Shown: in pieces, positions 37,401-46,266 of the stretch
Position numbering within the stretch: the stretch's first letter is position 1
How the letters are laid out: every line of letters starts with the position of its first letter
DNA from: an uncultured Algibacter sp.
GTDB taxonomy: Bacteria > Bacteroidota > Bacteroidia > Flavobacteriales > Flavobacteriaceae
DNA length: 64,000 nucleotides
Reading direction: 5' to 3'
Assembly: GCA_947499935.1 (NCBI GenBank)
Contig: CANMQH010000013.1
Location: 43,588 to 107,587 of the forward strand
Made by a program: the position numbers and the translations under genes
The notes under the pieces: generated by a model
Database searches by the model: none
What the model was told of the DNA's origin: nothing
What the model saw: only the letters and a program-made list of their open reading frames with translations

Positions 37401-38764
37401 GTTACTTTTAATACTCTGCCCGTACTGTCGGTGATTTTATGGAGGAGATTATGGCGGTATTCAAATTGAATAGTATCTCCAGAATTATTGGTAATGGTTT
37501 GTATGGGATAAAAATCGTCTTCGTTAGCATTGGTGGAAAAACGGTAGGTTAACCCATCTTCACCCTTATAGGCTACGCCTTTACTATCTTTAAACCATGT
37601 TATTTTTTCTTGGCGGTTGTAATACATGTCGCCAAGCATTAATTTAGGCATAGCCACATGCCTTCCATCTGATAATTGTAAAGAAATGGTTGTATCGCTA
37701 TAATCTCGATACCCTATATCGTAACTATGATGCCAGTTACTACCTATAGGTGAAGGCATTTCGGCATCACTAAAATAATAACGTTTCCATTCTAGAGGAA
37801 TAGGCCCTGGCAAACTAAAGTCTAAATTTTCTGAAATTACGCGACCTGTAGCTGCATCTACAGGTTCTCCAAAATGCTTACATTTAAAATCTTGTAATCG
37901 CTTTGCAGCTTTTGTAGCTAAATTATCTAATTTATTTGATACTTTTTTTATGCCTTTTTTAGTGAATTTTAATAAACTACCACCTGCTTTTCTTCCTAAT
38001 TTCCCTAAGCCTTTTAAACCTAAAGACATAGCAAGTGCCAATAAATCTATGGTTGGAGGCCCTCCAACCAATACAGGGTTACCGCCTGGTATAACTGTAA
38101 CTAGTGCCGATGTTGGTGCCATTAAAGACATTTTTGGCTTTGTTTTGCCTAACCTAAACGGTGCGGGTATCCCTATTAAATTACACGACAATGCGGGTAG
38201 AAATTGCCCCGAAAATGGTGCACCATCTGCTAAAACTGTAGAACTGCCCATAAACATCTCGGACGATGCCATAGGACTTACCGAGGGTAATGCATGCAAT
38301 ACAATACCTGGTAAATGCTGTAAACTTACACCGGCATTGGCAATAAATTTATTATTAACCATAACACTAGGCGCCATGGCTTTAACAATAGCTACTGCAA
38401 CACTATTTACGGTTAAGGGTTGTGGCTCTGGGTCACTACCATCTTCTGGCATTTCTGGTTCTGGTGGTGCTGGTACTACTGCGCTAATGGCTGCAAATAT
38501 AGCGCCCATAATATCGAAAACCATCCCTACATGTGGTACTGCCATTAATGGAGATGGCGGAAACATGGTAGGATGTACATCTATACCTATAGCAATATCT
38601 TGATATTTACCTGCGGGTTGCCCAGGTAATGAGGGCATTATAGAACTGGCTAAATTAGCTTGAAAGCTATCTAGTTTTTCTTTTTTTTCTGCTAAAAAGG
38701 CCATGAACCCTGAAGATTCCTGTTGACCACTATCTGATACACCTCTATTTACCAAGTTTGACAT
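34427..38764 (-). CDS. T6SS effector: PAAR-like/Rhs protein with C-terminal toxin
   Basis: The 1445-residue protein should sit on the tip of VgrG. Residues 1-240 hold a PAAR-like domain (IGIDVHPTMFPPSPLMAVPH and GSSTVLADGAPFSGQFLPAL) with hydrophobic stretches. From about 290 (GEPVDAATGRV, then the Rhs start) to 1300 there are YD/RHS repeats such as YDALGRRTAKIV that form a shell. RYYSSDTGGYISQDPIGL is the classic end; the second motif reads WIDQYGLDC and lacks the usual Pro. The toxin tail (about 1335-1445) has AIDHIWKGHSFHKAPKGKSK, FDHSIGTDINGNAT and VHTDPNGWVKSAYPF, like BECR-type ribonuclease tails; this is tentative. A TPR protein gene and VgrG1 lie directly upstream. Confidence 0.9.
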   Translation of the reverse strand: MSNLVNRGVSDSGQQESSGFMAFLAEKKEKLDSFQANLASSIMPSLPGQPAGKYQDIAIGIDVHPTMFPPSPLMAVPHVGMVFDIMGAIFAAISAVVPAPPEPEMPEDGSDPEPQPLTVNSVAVAIVKAMAPSVMVNNKFIANAGVSLQHLPGIVLHALPSVSPMASSEMFMGSSTVLADGAPFSGQFLPALSCNLIGIPAPFRLGKTKPKMSLMAPTSALVTVIPGGNPVLVGGPPTIDLLALAMSLGLKGLGKLGRKAGGSLLKFTKKGIKKVSNKLDNLATKAAKRLQDFKCKHFGEPVDAATGRVISENLDFSLPGPIPLEWKRYYFSDAEMPSPIGSNWHHSYDIGYRDYSDTTISLQLSDGRHVAMPKLMLGDMYYNRQEKITWFKDSKGVAYKGEDGLTYRFSTNANEDDFYPIQTITNNSGDTIQFEYRHNLLHKITDSTGRVLKVTHENNRISAIYSIVNNERINFIRYQVDKDDNLVKVTEANNVSKHFYYEGHLLVKLTNQSGLSFYWEYQGKGDDAKCVHTWGDEGILEYWTQYENGKTIVTNALGHTTTYYYDSNKLIYRITDAKGGETYQKYNELQYLEMVTDPLGNTTKYTYDLFGNTTSIEDADKNKTTMAYDAMQRLISYTTPSGSMTWAYDDDNKLVSRSFPDDTQLKYEYNDSKQLLAMTDSASNRTTFTWNDRNELVQATLNDGRKIQWNYDALGNLLRNTQPNGAITSYEYDVMGNVIGLREPDGNKHVFEYDASGNVTLAKDSFREVAFTYWGLGHLKTRTENNKTITFKYNKEEQLTTIVNENNHAYRFTLDPLGQIVGEWGFDGLCRRYIRDAAGRVTKVLRPQERWTKYMYSGTGNILVADHYDGTGEYFSYDSSGQIKEATNAFNTVKFTYKNGKLISEDQNGHTVESAYSRLGQRTAITSSLGANITQEFAKDGSLSSTQANGWQAQYKRDDLGLEIQRMVSGDVTVTTQRDKTGRVEQHLVQNKNVEARNVRYQWGRSDRLLSMVNNLTNSKVRFSYDEVGNLAAAGYKNGLDTIYKMPDAVGNIFKSPNQDDREYGVGGKLLKDEHAAYTYDEEGNLILKFVSKAEDSNDIGEWQYDWFGNGMLKSVTKPNREHISFEYDALGRRTAKIVTQVNMRSSHPLGEMSKGQRGTITRFVWDGNVPLHEWQYNVADRPKLFVNEKGDIELDSEEPVPNEKSKSQLTTWVFEHGSFAPQAKIVGNKKYSIICDYLGTPVQAFDEQGENVWECELDIYGKVRSIEGSKTFIPFRYQGQYEDEETGLYYNRYRYYSSDTGGYISQDPIGLAGSNPNFYAYVLDSNSWIDQYGLDCNKAKWGKNNYAKDGEMSAIDHIWKGHSFHKAPKGKSKFRKNINTKDKVKSMVNETVSPENLLNKSPDGTKNFVKTFDHSIGTDINGNATNKIIVHTDPNGWVKSAYPF
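35288..35321. repeat. Inverted-repeat insert in the Rhs core, copy 1
   Basis: CCTTTGG (35298-35304) and CCAAAGG (35314-35320) form an inverted repeat with C-rich flanks. It encodes HPLGEMSKGQRG in frame within the Rhs core at a place where other core copies are shorter. Confidence 0.6.
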
Positions 38765-38768
38765 ATTC

Positions 38769-40124
38769 TTATACTTTTAGTGGTTTTTTTCTATTAACAT
38801 ATTTTAAGTTAAGATACTCTGTACCCTGCAACAAATTGTCCCAATCGGCTCCTATTTCCTTTTCAAATTGCTGAACTAACATAGGTTCTAGTTTTCTATA
38901 TTTTGAAGCATCATTACAAATTTGTTTCGCCAATGATGCTGTAAATAAATAGGTAGAAGCGCGTTTTACATCTAAAGGTAAATTGGTTCCTGCTTGTAAA
39001 GAAAAAATAACATGTTCCCAAGCGGCTTCTAAATTTTTAGATTGATAATTAACTAATGCAAGCATTCTATAGCCTTCCATAGTATAAAACACATCGCCTT
39101 GGTTGGCGGTTTCTGCAACAAGTTTTTCGTAACATTTTATAGCCTCTGGTCTTGTTTTTTTATCTACTAAATACAACGATGCTTTAATCATTAATGCCGA
39201 CCTCCAAATAGGATATGCCTCATCAGATTGTTTAATTTCTGGCTCTGCCATATCTATGGCCTTATCTGCATTTTCAAAGGCAGGGTCTTTATCTTTTATA
39301 TTAAAAAAGGCTATGGCACAAATTAAATGCGCAGTGGCCTTCGTGGTTAGTTTTTTTAACTGACAGCCATATTTTAATAATAGATTAGCTTCTTTTTCTA
39401 CATCTAAACCATCATCAACCGTGGCATCCATAACCTTGCGTACTTGCTTTTGAAATTTGGTGCTAGGCGCATGTGGTTTTACACTGTCGCTATCCTTATT
39501 CATTTCGTTACGCATGGCATTAGCCATATCTAAATTTGGCTTAATCTCTACAACTCTAGCGGTTTTATGTTTTTTTAATTTTGATAATTTTCGCTTAACA
39601 TCGATATCTATGGCTGCCAATCTAAAATCGTTTGGCAAGACATCTTTTAACTGCATAGACAACCATGCCTCTAAACCCGTTTCGTGCATACCTGGAGCAA
39701 AATAGAGTATAAAATTTTCTTCTTTAAAAGGCAATAAATCTTTTAAACGTTTTAGCTCTGCAACAACACTTTTAAAAGTTGGTGGCAAGGTTCTATTTAC
39801 CTCATAATCTTCTGATAAAAACCCGTCTTTTTTATAAGCATGAATTAAATCGTACTGTTTATCATCAGTGGTATTAAACCATGATAAAAATTCTGTCCAT
39901 AGATGTTCTTCAAAGACATCATCTGTAGTAAACACAGATTGAAACCTAAAAAATATATCTTTAAAAACCCCAATGGGTGAGGCTTCAATATCCATAAATT
40001 TATCTAAAATTTCCAAATCATGATAGTCGCATACCCAAATGGCCATATCCCATTTAAAGGTTGTTATAGACTCCCATTTATTTCTCACTTTTGCAAGCTC
40101 GTGCGCTATAGATGCATTACTCAT
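38769..40124 (-). CDS. TPR-type adaptor/chaperone of the Rhs effector (T6SS)
   Basis: The 451-residue protein lies between vgrG1 and the Rhs gene with gaps of 7 and 4 bases. The N-terminal 230 residues form a domain I do not recognise (KWDMAIWVCDYHDLEILDKF, NFILYFAPGMHETGLEAWLS). The second half (about 240-430) is a run of helical pairs like tetratricopeptide repeats (HLICAIAFFNIKDKDPAFENADKAI, YRMLALVNYQSKNLEAAWEH). No signal peptide is seen. Position and shape suggest an adaptor that loads the Rhs protein onto VgrG, playing the part that Eag or DUF4123 proteins play in Proteobacteria. The function is inferred. Confidence 0.7.
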   Translation of the reverse strand: MSNASIAHELAKVRNKWESITTFKWDMAIWVCDYHDLEILDKFMDIEASPIGVFKDIFFRFQSVFTTDDVFEEHLWTEFLSWFNTTDDKQYDLIHAYKKDGFLSEDYEVNRTLPPTFKSVVAELKRLKDLLPFKEENFILYFAPGMHETGLEAWLSMQLKDVLPNDFRLAAIDIDVKRKLSKLKKHKTARVVEIKPNLDMANAMRNEMNKDSDSVKPHAPSTKFQKQVRKVMDATVDDGLDVEKEANLLLKYGCQLKKLTTKATAHLICAIAFFNIKDKDPAFENADKAIDMAEPEIKQSDEAYPIWRSALMIKASLYLVDKKTRPEAIKCYEKLVAETANQGDVFYTMEGYRMLALVNYQSKNLEAAWEHVIFSLQAGTNLPLDVKRASTYLFTASLAKQICNDASKYRKLEPMLVQQFEKEIGADWDNLLQGTEYLNLKYVNRKKPLKV

Positions 40125-40131
40125 ATGCTTT

Positions 40132-41892
40132 CTATGAATTAAGTTTAACTACAGCTCCTGAAATTAAAGTATCTCCTTTTGAGTTGGTCGTTAATTTACC
40201 AGCTACAATATTGGCTTCTGTTTTTCCGTTAATATCTACTTTTGCAGAATCTACAACAATACCATCTGGTAATACAGCTACATTAGAGTTCCCTGTTTGC
40301 ATTACAGCTTCATTTTCGGATATTATTTTAGCAGAATTTGAATGCAACTCTATATTATCACCATACATGGCAATGTATTTTGAGCGCAAAAACAACTTCT
40401 CTTCACTTGATATCGTTAATGTTTTTTCAACCGTATCAAAATGGATAATATTGGTGTTTTTATCGGAAATTGTAATAGACTCTTTTCCGTCTTCATCAGA
40501 AAGTGAAATGGTATGTCCACTTCTTGTTCGTATGGCTTTTATATCGTTTTTCTCGGTTTTCCAAGATTCTGGTTTTCCATTTCCATTATACAAACTCCCC
40601 ATCATAAATGGATGCTCGGCATTACCGCCCTCAAAACCTACTAATACTTCTTCGCCTGTTTCTGGTATAAAATGAAATCCTTTTTCGCTTCCGCCATGTG
40701 GTGTTACCATACGTATCCACGGGGTCATGCCACCATCTATTTTTTGCCATGGAAACTGTACCTTAATACGCCCCATACCATCTGGGTCTGCATTTTCCAT
40801 AACTATAGCGGTTTGTGTTTCACTTCTTGGAAAAGCTTCTATATTGGTATTTGGGTAAGCATCAAACTCTGCGGTTACGCCCTCAAAACGGTTTTGGTAA
40901 TCGCCGTTTTCGTTATTGGTATGTATGATATTAGTTACTCTGTAACTACCACCTTCTATCTTAATAATACTCCCCAATTTTACACCTGGGTTATCGCTTA
41001 TACCAGTAATTTGAACTTGCTTTATTTCTATGGCCTTTTTTTGTAGCTCAACACTAGAGTCAAAACGTTGTTTAGCTTGTGGGTCATTATAAAGGTTATG
41101 CCATACTTTGGTTTCTTTACTAAATATAGCATTGGCCTTATTGGCTACAAAGCCATTATAACCGTTGGCTCCCGATGTTATATCTTTGGCATCTTTTTCG
41201 TGTACCTCATCTAACAAATAATCGTTTGCATAATATTTATAGTTATGCGATTGCGGCATGAGACTTAAATTATATTCTTTTAAATCTACGCCATAGCTTA
41301 AGTCTAATGCCTCGGTATCTGGTTTTCCAAAAACCAACTGAGTCCCATTATAATAAAACCACTCGCCATATTGTGCCGCTAAACGACTAGCATAATTGTA
41401 AGCACTCTCGTTATGTTGCACCGAGTAATGTAACGGACTGTTATTACTAGGGTTTATGGACAATTCTAATTTAGAGGTGTCGTAACCTCTAAAGGTTTTA
41501 TCTAATATTTCGGATAATGAGGCATCATTATGTGATGCATAATGTGGACCATCGTCTGCTAAAAACGTTGGGCTGCATGCTTTTATAACTACCATATCGC
41601 CAGAACTTATTTCATGCCCCTTTACGGTTTTTACTTGAGTTACAAGCCCTTTAAATTGCAAAGATTTATATCCTGAAAAAGCATCTAAAGATGTTGTTTC
41701 TACCGTTATGGTTTCTCCTAAATAGTTTTTACTAGAGGCTCCAAGCTCTGCAGATAAATCTTCTAAAACATCCATACGGCATACTAATTCTAGTATATGA
41801 TGGGCATCTATAGATTGATGGATTTCTAATACCTTAAATGATGTAATCTCATTGCCTCCAATAAATATATTTGTAACAGATTGTAATGCCAT
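40132..41892 (-). CDS. vgrG: T6SS spike protein VgrG (TssI), copy 1
   Basis: The 586-residue protein is a trimeric spike that caps the Hcp tube. The N-terminal gp27-like part runs to about 370 (LLDEVHEKDAKDI), and the gp5 OB-fold has MENADPDGMGRIKVQFPWQK followed by TPWIRMVTPHGG and VLVGFEGGNAEHPFMMGSLY. The last 130 residues form the beta-helix needle. It is close to the second VgrG (46267-48006) through the first 450 residues, but the tails differ. Downstream lie the TPR adaptor and Rhs genes, so this copy probably carries the Rhs toxin. Confidence 0.95.
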   Translation of the reverse strand: MALQSVTNIFIGGNEITSFKVLEIHQSIDAHHILELVCRMDVLEDLSAELGASSKNYLGETITVETTSLDAFSGYKSLQFKGLVTQVKTVKGHEISSGDMVVIKACSPTFLADDGPHYASHNDASLSEILDKTFRGYDTSKLELSINPSNNSPLHYSVQHNESAYNYASRLAAQYGEWFYYNGTQLVFGKPDTEALDLSYGVDLKEYNLSLMPQSHNYKYYANDYLLDEVHEKDAKDITSGANGYNGFVANKANAIFSKETKVWHNLYNDPQAKQRFDSSVELQKKAIEIKQVQITGISDNPGVKLGSIIKIEGGSYRVTNIIHTNNENGDYQNRFEGVTAEFDAYPNTNIEAFPRSETQTAIVMENADPDGMGRIKVQFPWQKIDGGMTPWIRMVTPHGGSEKGFHFIPETGEEVLVGFEGGNAEHPFMMGSLYNGNGKPESWKTEKNDIKAIRTRSGHTISLSDEDGKESITISDKNTNIIHFDTVEKTLTISSEEKLFLRSKYIAMYGDNIELHSNSAKIISENEAVMQTGNSNVAVLPDGIVVDSAKVDINGKTEANIVAGKLTTNSKGDTLISGAVVKLNS

Positions 41893-41902
41893 AATTTATT
41901 TT

Positions 41903-42307
41903 TTAAAATTCATCGCCTTTATTATACGTTATGGCATGTACGTAAGACCAACTTTTATTTTGCTTACTATACCATACGGTTATTAATGCATCTTGGTTTA
42001 TTTCCCAAGTTGCCTCTTTTATTATTTGGTCTTGTAACTTATATTTTTTAGCTACATTTTTTAATTCAATTCTAAATTCTGTAATGTTTATATCTGTATA
42101 TTTAAACGACGCATCTTTAAGAGGCTGTTTATATGTTTTAACGGCTTCCTCTAATGTTAGTTTTTTTAATGCTTCAATATCCATTTTTTTATCCTGTTGC
42201 TGTTGGGTTTTTATTTCCAATAGGTTAGTGACATCGTCTTGAGCATCGTTTTTAGATTTACAAGACCCTACAACTATAATAATGACTAAAAATATTACAT
42301 TCTTCAT
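41903..42307 (-). CDS. Small lipoprotein, putative immunity to the metalloprotease-like protein
   Basis: The 134-residue protein has a lipoprotein signal (FLVIIIVVGSCKSKNDA), so it is anchored in the envelope. The mature part is not recognised (TLEEAVKTYKQPLKDASFKY, then TWEINQDALITVWYSKQNKS). It follows the HEFGH-type gene by 12 bases and precedes vgrG1. A lipoprotein here suggests protection against a toxin that acts in the periplasm. The function is inferred from order alone. Confidence 0.6.
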   Translation of the reverse strand: MKNVIFLVIIIVVGSCKSKNDAQDDVTNLLEIKTQQQQDKKMDIEALKKLTLEEAVKTYKQPLKDASFKYTDINITEFRIELKNVAKKYKLQDQIIKEATWEINQDALITVWYSKQNKSWSYVHAITYNKGDEF

Positions 42308-42319
42308 AGATAAAAAATA

Positions 42320-42976
42320 TTAATTGATACCGTTGACTACAAATTTTGCATTGGGTATGACTTTATTTAACTCAGAAACAAGGTAATCGCCGTGTCGCTT
42401 TCTTAGTTGGTTACCAACATTCATTCTACTTAATAAATCTATTTTAAAAGCACTTGAGGTTTTATACTCATCGGCATGCATGCCACTTATATGAGATGTA
42501 TTACCAATGGCATGACCAAACTCATGCGAAATTGGGTGTTGCTTGTAGGTTTTTGTTCCTCGTGTGCGTTTAACAGCCTTTAAATCTTCGGTATCTAATT
42601 TAATGGTTTTTGAAGTCCAATGTACTGAACTGGTTTCAAAATGACCTGATTTTATTTTTTTAACCTTGACATCCCAATGTGCATTAGCAGTAACCCATTT
42701 AATATCAAAATTTACCGTAAATAGCTTTGTGTTAAATTTTGAAACCATTTTAGAACTTCCTGTAAGCTTTAAATTAAACTTATCACTCCATTGTTGCCAT
42801 AATAAATTATCTGCTGTGTCATGAAATTTTTTCTTTTCAGCATAAGTCCAAGAAGATAAACTTGGATCAGTAGTCCATGTATATTTCCATTTTTGTTGAA
42901 CGAATATAACCTGATTATCAAAATCTATGGTAATATCCATTCTATCGGTTTTAATTGTACGTATGGTGTTTATCAT
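42320..42976 (-). CDS. Small putative zinc metalloprotease effector
   Basis: The 218-residue protein contains PISHEFGHAIGNTSH with H151, E152, H155, G158 and H162. HExxH followed by Gly and a further His is the zinc site of metzincin-like peptidases; here the last His is one place later than the exact HExxHxxGxxH form. The first 140 residues are strand-rich and lack a signal peptide or PAAR part. It sits between the PAAR-like metzincin gene and vgrG1 with a lipoprotein gene after it, so it is probably a T6SS effector. A damaged or unusual site is possible. Confidence 0.65.
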   Translation of the reverse strand: MINTIRTIKTDRMDITIDFDNQVIFVQQKWKYTWTTDPSLSSWTYAEKKKFHDTADNLLWQQWSDKFNLKLTGSSKMVSKFNTKLFTVNFDIKWVTANAHWDVKVKKIKSGHFETSSVHWTSKTIKLDTEDLKAVKRTRGTKTYKQHPISHEFGHAIGNTSHISGMHADEYKTSSAFKIDLLSRMNVGNQLRKRHGDYLVSELNKVIPNAKFVVNGIN

Positions 42977-43154
42977 AAATTAAAATATTACGCCTTTTAA
43001 TTATTTTTTTTGACACTAAGCGCTCCCTTTTGTATACCTATTTTTAGGTATTCTTTTGTTATTGTAGATATCTCTTTAACTTAGTTAACACATAAAATTA
43101 CTACTTTTTTTTCACAAATACCACCTAATATATTGATATACAAATAAAAATCAC

Positions 43155-45419
43155 TTAAGGTTTTTGCTTAACATCTGGTAAATCGCCTTGTATTTTTTTC
43201 CATTGCCATTTATAAATAGACCTAGCAGGATAGGTATAATCCATGACATTTTCTGTGGTGTACTGTACAAATTCTGTTTCGGCATCCGTTTTTGGGATAA
43301 TATAAGTATCGTATTTAGCACCATCAGGAAATGCATGATACAATCCTAACGAATGCATAACCTCATGTGATGCTGTCGCACGATCTTTAGATATTTCATT
43401 AAACATTAATAAGGTGATAAAAACATTTTGTGCAGCCCCACCAATACCATCAGACACTCCAAAAAGCCCCGCAAATGTATATGGAATTAAAGCAACCGTA
43501 ACACCATCATGAGTACCTTTAGCGGCATTTATTTTAGATTTTGCCAGTGCTTGTATTTGACTAATAAAAATATTTTCAATATCATCTGAAGGAAAACCTA
43601 TAGTTCCTCCAGAAGAAAAAACAACTCCTGTGCCGCTATTTACATCTGTCTTTCTTGCATATATCTCAGAAATATCAATAGCAATAGCATCAGCATCTGT
43701 TAGTAAAATAGGTGTTTTATAATGCACTAAGGCATGTTTAAATATTTTCTCTAAATATTCTTGTTGACTTCCAGCAGCCTTAAATAAACTCATAAGCTGC
43801 TCTCCTCTAACCAATTGATTAACCTTAGTGTGCGAGCCAGCTCCAATTCTTGCGGCTATAGATGCTAAAGATGCAGGCATAGAGCCTGTTGGCAATTTAT
43901 TATCATTACTCGTAGCAGATGTATTTAACCACCCATTATTATCGGTAAAATATACTTTTACATATCTGAATGTTAACTCATATTCTTTTTCATTCTTTAA
44001 TACATTTAGAAGCCCAACGACATCACCTTTGTAGCTTGGGTTGCTTTTTTTTACATCATCAAAAAATCTAGCCTCTATGGTTTCATCAGTTGTAATTACA
44101 TCTGTAAATGTTATTTCTAACTCTTGCTTATTAGTTGCTGGCACAACATCTAAAGTCTGGTTAACCACAGGGTAACTATGTACAGCTATACCCGATACAG
44201 GTATTTTATCAGGTTTAATTTTTATATTTGAACTAGTACTTTTAAATTGAATCTCTCCAGTCGCAACTGCTTGATCTAAAAATGATAATGCGTATAATTT
44301 GGTTGTATCATCTTTTAATGCAGCTAACCATGGTGCATAGTAATTTTTACCATTAATATTTAATGTTATCTTACCTGTATTACGACCTATTAATTCTGTT
44401 CCTAAAGGCGTATCTATGTAAGTTTTAATAGGTGAAAACTCTTGAGCTAATTCACTAAACGATGTTAACAATATTGACGATTCTAACGCTCCATAAACAC
44501 CACCAACCTTTGTCATTATAGCTGAATATTTTGCTGAACTCGCACTATGTACCAATGTCTTTACCCTACTCGAATTATATTCAATAATTCTTGAATGAGG
44601 TGAAAACCCATTATTAGGTATAACTTGAGTAATTGAAATACTAGGATCACCAGTTGTAATACCGTTATAAAAATCTGAAGCAGATTTAACGCCTCTATAT
44701 TCTGCTATATACTCTTGTTTTTCATTAATTATAAAATAAAAACATTCATCTTTTAACTTTCTGGTTGTTGCATCAAAATCGATATAATGGACATGCTTTC
44801 CCATTAGTAATTCTAATGATCGTTGATTTAAACCTGCAGTATTAGTAGATGGAACCTGAGCCGTGGTATTTCTACTTTCAAACTCCCGCATCGTGGTTGT
44901 TTTCTCTGTATAATTCTCACTTCCATCTAAAAAATCTCTTATCCAATCAAAACCATAGACTTGATTTTCTTTTATGTCTTTAAGACTATTTGAAAATAAT
45001 GCATAAGCACCTCCTGCATCTAATTTTCTTCTAAAATGCACTTCACCTTTAAAAGGGTTTACAATTTCATTTGTTGGTAAATCTGCTGTTTTCCCAATGG
45101 TTTGATTGGGATTAGTAATTTCGATTTGACCACCATAACTACACGTATTTGTAGAAATTTCAAGTAGTGCTAGCTTACCATCTACTTTTGTTTTTTGCGC
45201 TGTTGTGCTCCAATCGCTTAATTTAGGAGTACAAGGCGGAGGATTTGATGATCGTTTACAAGCACCAAAAACTGTTGAAAAGGTTTTATCACCTTCAGTA
45301 GCCTGTAATTTACCTTCTAATTTCTTTATAGATTGTGATGTTACATCTAAGATGCCTGGCGTGGTTTGTAATGTACATTTACATATGGCGCCTTTACACA
45401 CAAATAATTTATCAGCCAT
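43155..45419 (-). CDS. DUF4280/PAAR-like spike tip fused to a metzincin-type peptidase
   Basis: The 754-residue protein starts with a PAAR-like DUF4280 domain (about 1-115): VCKGAICKCTL, a central CKRSSNPPPCTPKL and the closing NTCSYGGQIEITNPNQT, with Cys pairs in the usual places. The middle (about 120-600) is not recognised. The C-terminal part carries TASHEVMHSLGLYHAFPDG, an exact HExxHxxGxxH zinc site at H685, E686, H689 and H695, and a later VMDYTYP with the Met that metzincins place under the zinc (Met-turn). This makes it an evolved tip effector that cuts proteins or peptidoglycan peptides in the target. The lipoprotein gene just upstream is the likely immunity gene. Confidence 0.85.
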   Translation of the reverse strand: MADKLFVCKGAICKCTLQTTPGILDVTSQSIKKLEGKLQATEGDKTFSTVFGACKRSSNPPPCTPKLSDWSTTAQKTKVDGKLALLEISTNTCSYGGQIEITNPNQTIGKTADLPTNEIVNPFKGEVHFRRKLDAGGAYALFSNSLKDIKENQVYGFDWIRDFLDGSENYTEKTTTMREFESRNTTAQVPSTNTAGLNQRSLELLMGKHVHYIDFDATTRKLKDECFYFIINEKQEYIAEYRGVKSASDFYNGITTGDPSISITQVIPNNGFSPHSRIIEYNSSRVKTLVHSASSAKYSAIMTKVGGVYGALESSILLTSFSELAQEFSPIKTYIDTPLGTELIGRNTGKITLNINGKNYYAPWLAALKDDTTKLYALSFLDQAVATGEIQFKSTSSNIKIKPDKIPVSGIAVHSYPVVNQTLDVVPATNKQELEITFTDVITTDETIEARFFDDVKKSNPSYKGDVVGLLNVLKNEKEYELTFRYVKVYFTDNNGWLNTSATSNDNKLPTGSMPASLASIAARIGAGSHTKVNQLVRGEQLMSLFKAAGSQQEYLEKIFKHALVHYKTPILLTDADAIAIDISEIYARKTDVNSGTGVVFSSGGTIGFPSDDIENIFISQIQALAKSKINAAKGTHDGVTVALIPYTFAGLFGVSDGIGGAAQNVFITLLMFNEISKDRATASHEVMHSLGLYHAFPDGAKYDTYIIPKTDAETEFVQYTTENVMDYTYPARSIYKWQWKKIQGDLPDVKQKP

Positions 45420-45427
45420 TGTAAATT

Positions 45428-46249
45428 TTATTTTATTCTATTACCAAGGTTATTATATTCATGTTCTTCAATAAAACCGCCTGCCTCATCATATATTTTC
45501 CATAATCCCATTTTTATATTTTGTTTTCCATGTCTACCACCTACACCCCATTGCCCTTCTTCTTTAATATTACCATTTTTATGATAATATTTCCATAAAC
45601 CATCCTTATGGGAAGTGAATAAGTTTTTTTTAATCATTTTCCCTTCGGACTCTAAAATTTTATTTTCATTTTCAAAATAATTTTTAAAAAAACCTTCTTT
45701 CTTACTTTCATTAAAAGAATACGAAGATTTAACAAATCCATTTTTATAATAAACGATGCCTTCAACTACTTTCCCTTCATTTTTATATATAGCTTCGTCT
45801 ATCAATTGCCCATTTTCATAATAATTTTTAGATTCCTTTTTCTGACCTAAATCAAATTCAGATATCATTTTTGGTTTTCCATCTTCATAATAGATTATAT
45901 ATTTACCATCATAATTTCCATTAATTATGGATAAACTTGTATGTAAATTTCCATTCTTAAAATACGTAGTTTGTCCCCCTTCTTGCTTACCGTCTGCATA
46001 ATTATAACTAGCGTATTTTTCTCCTGACGGATAGAATACATTTAGATTTCCTGTATAATTTGTATTTGACGCTTTTAATACAAGGCTATTATCTTCTAAA
46101 GGTTTCTCGAAACTTTGTTGAAATTCTGATTGTTCAAACAAACTTTTTTCCTCAATTGGAGTATCTAGGTGTATTACAATTTCGGTCATTTTTTGAGCTT
46201 TACAATTATTAACGATTAAAAATATGAGAATAAAAACATGTTTAAACAT
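45428..46249 (-). CDS. YwqK/MORN-repeat lipoprotein, putative immunity to the metzincin effector
   Basis: The 273-residue protein has a signal of lipoprotein type (LIFLIVNNCKAQ) and then at least six MORN-like repeats of the YwqK family, such as YYENGQLIDEAIYKNEGKV and YYKNGFVKSSYSFNESKKEG. YwqK proteins are commonly listed as antitoxins. It lies 8 bases before the PAAR-like metzincin gene on the same strand. An envelope-anchored inhibitor fits a peptidase toxin that acts in the periplasm. The pairing is inferred from position. Confidence 0.75.
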   Translation of the reverse strand: MFKHVFILIFLIVNNCKAQKMTEIVIHLDTPIEEKSLFEQSEFQQSFEKPLEDNSLVLKASNTNYTGNLNVFYPSGEKYASYNYADGKQEGGQTTYFKNGNLHTSLSIINGNYDGKYIIYYEDGKPKMISEFDLGQKKESKNYYENGQLIDEAIYKNEGKVVEGIVYYKNGFVKSSYSFNESKKEGFFKNYFENENKILESEGKMIKKNLFTSHKDGLWKYYHKNGNIKEEGQWGVGGRHGKQNIKMGLWKIYDEAGGFIEEHEYNNLGNRIK

Positions 46250-46266
46250 AACTTTTAAATATTTGA

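Noticed and set aside
37950..38603. 217-codon frame opposite the Rhs N-terminus
   Set aside because: It is the antisense shadow of the PAAR-like region; its Pro/Ile-rich sequence is what the reverse of that coding strand gives.
40112..40675. 187-codon frame opposite vgrG1
   Set aside because: Antisense shadow of the VgrG tail and OB-fold.
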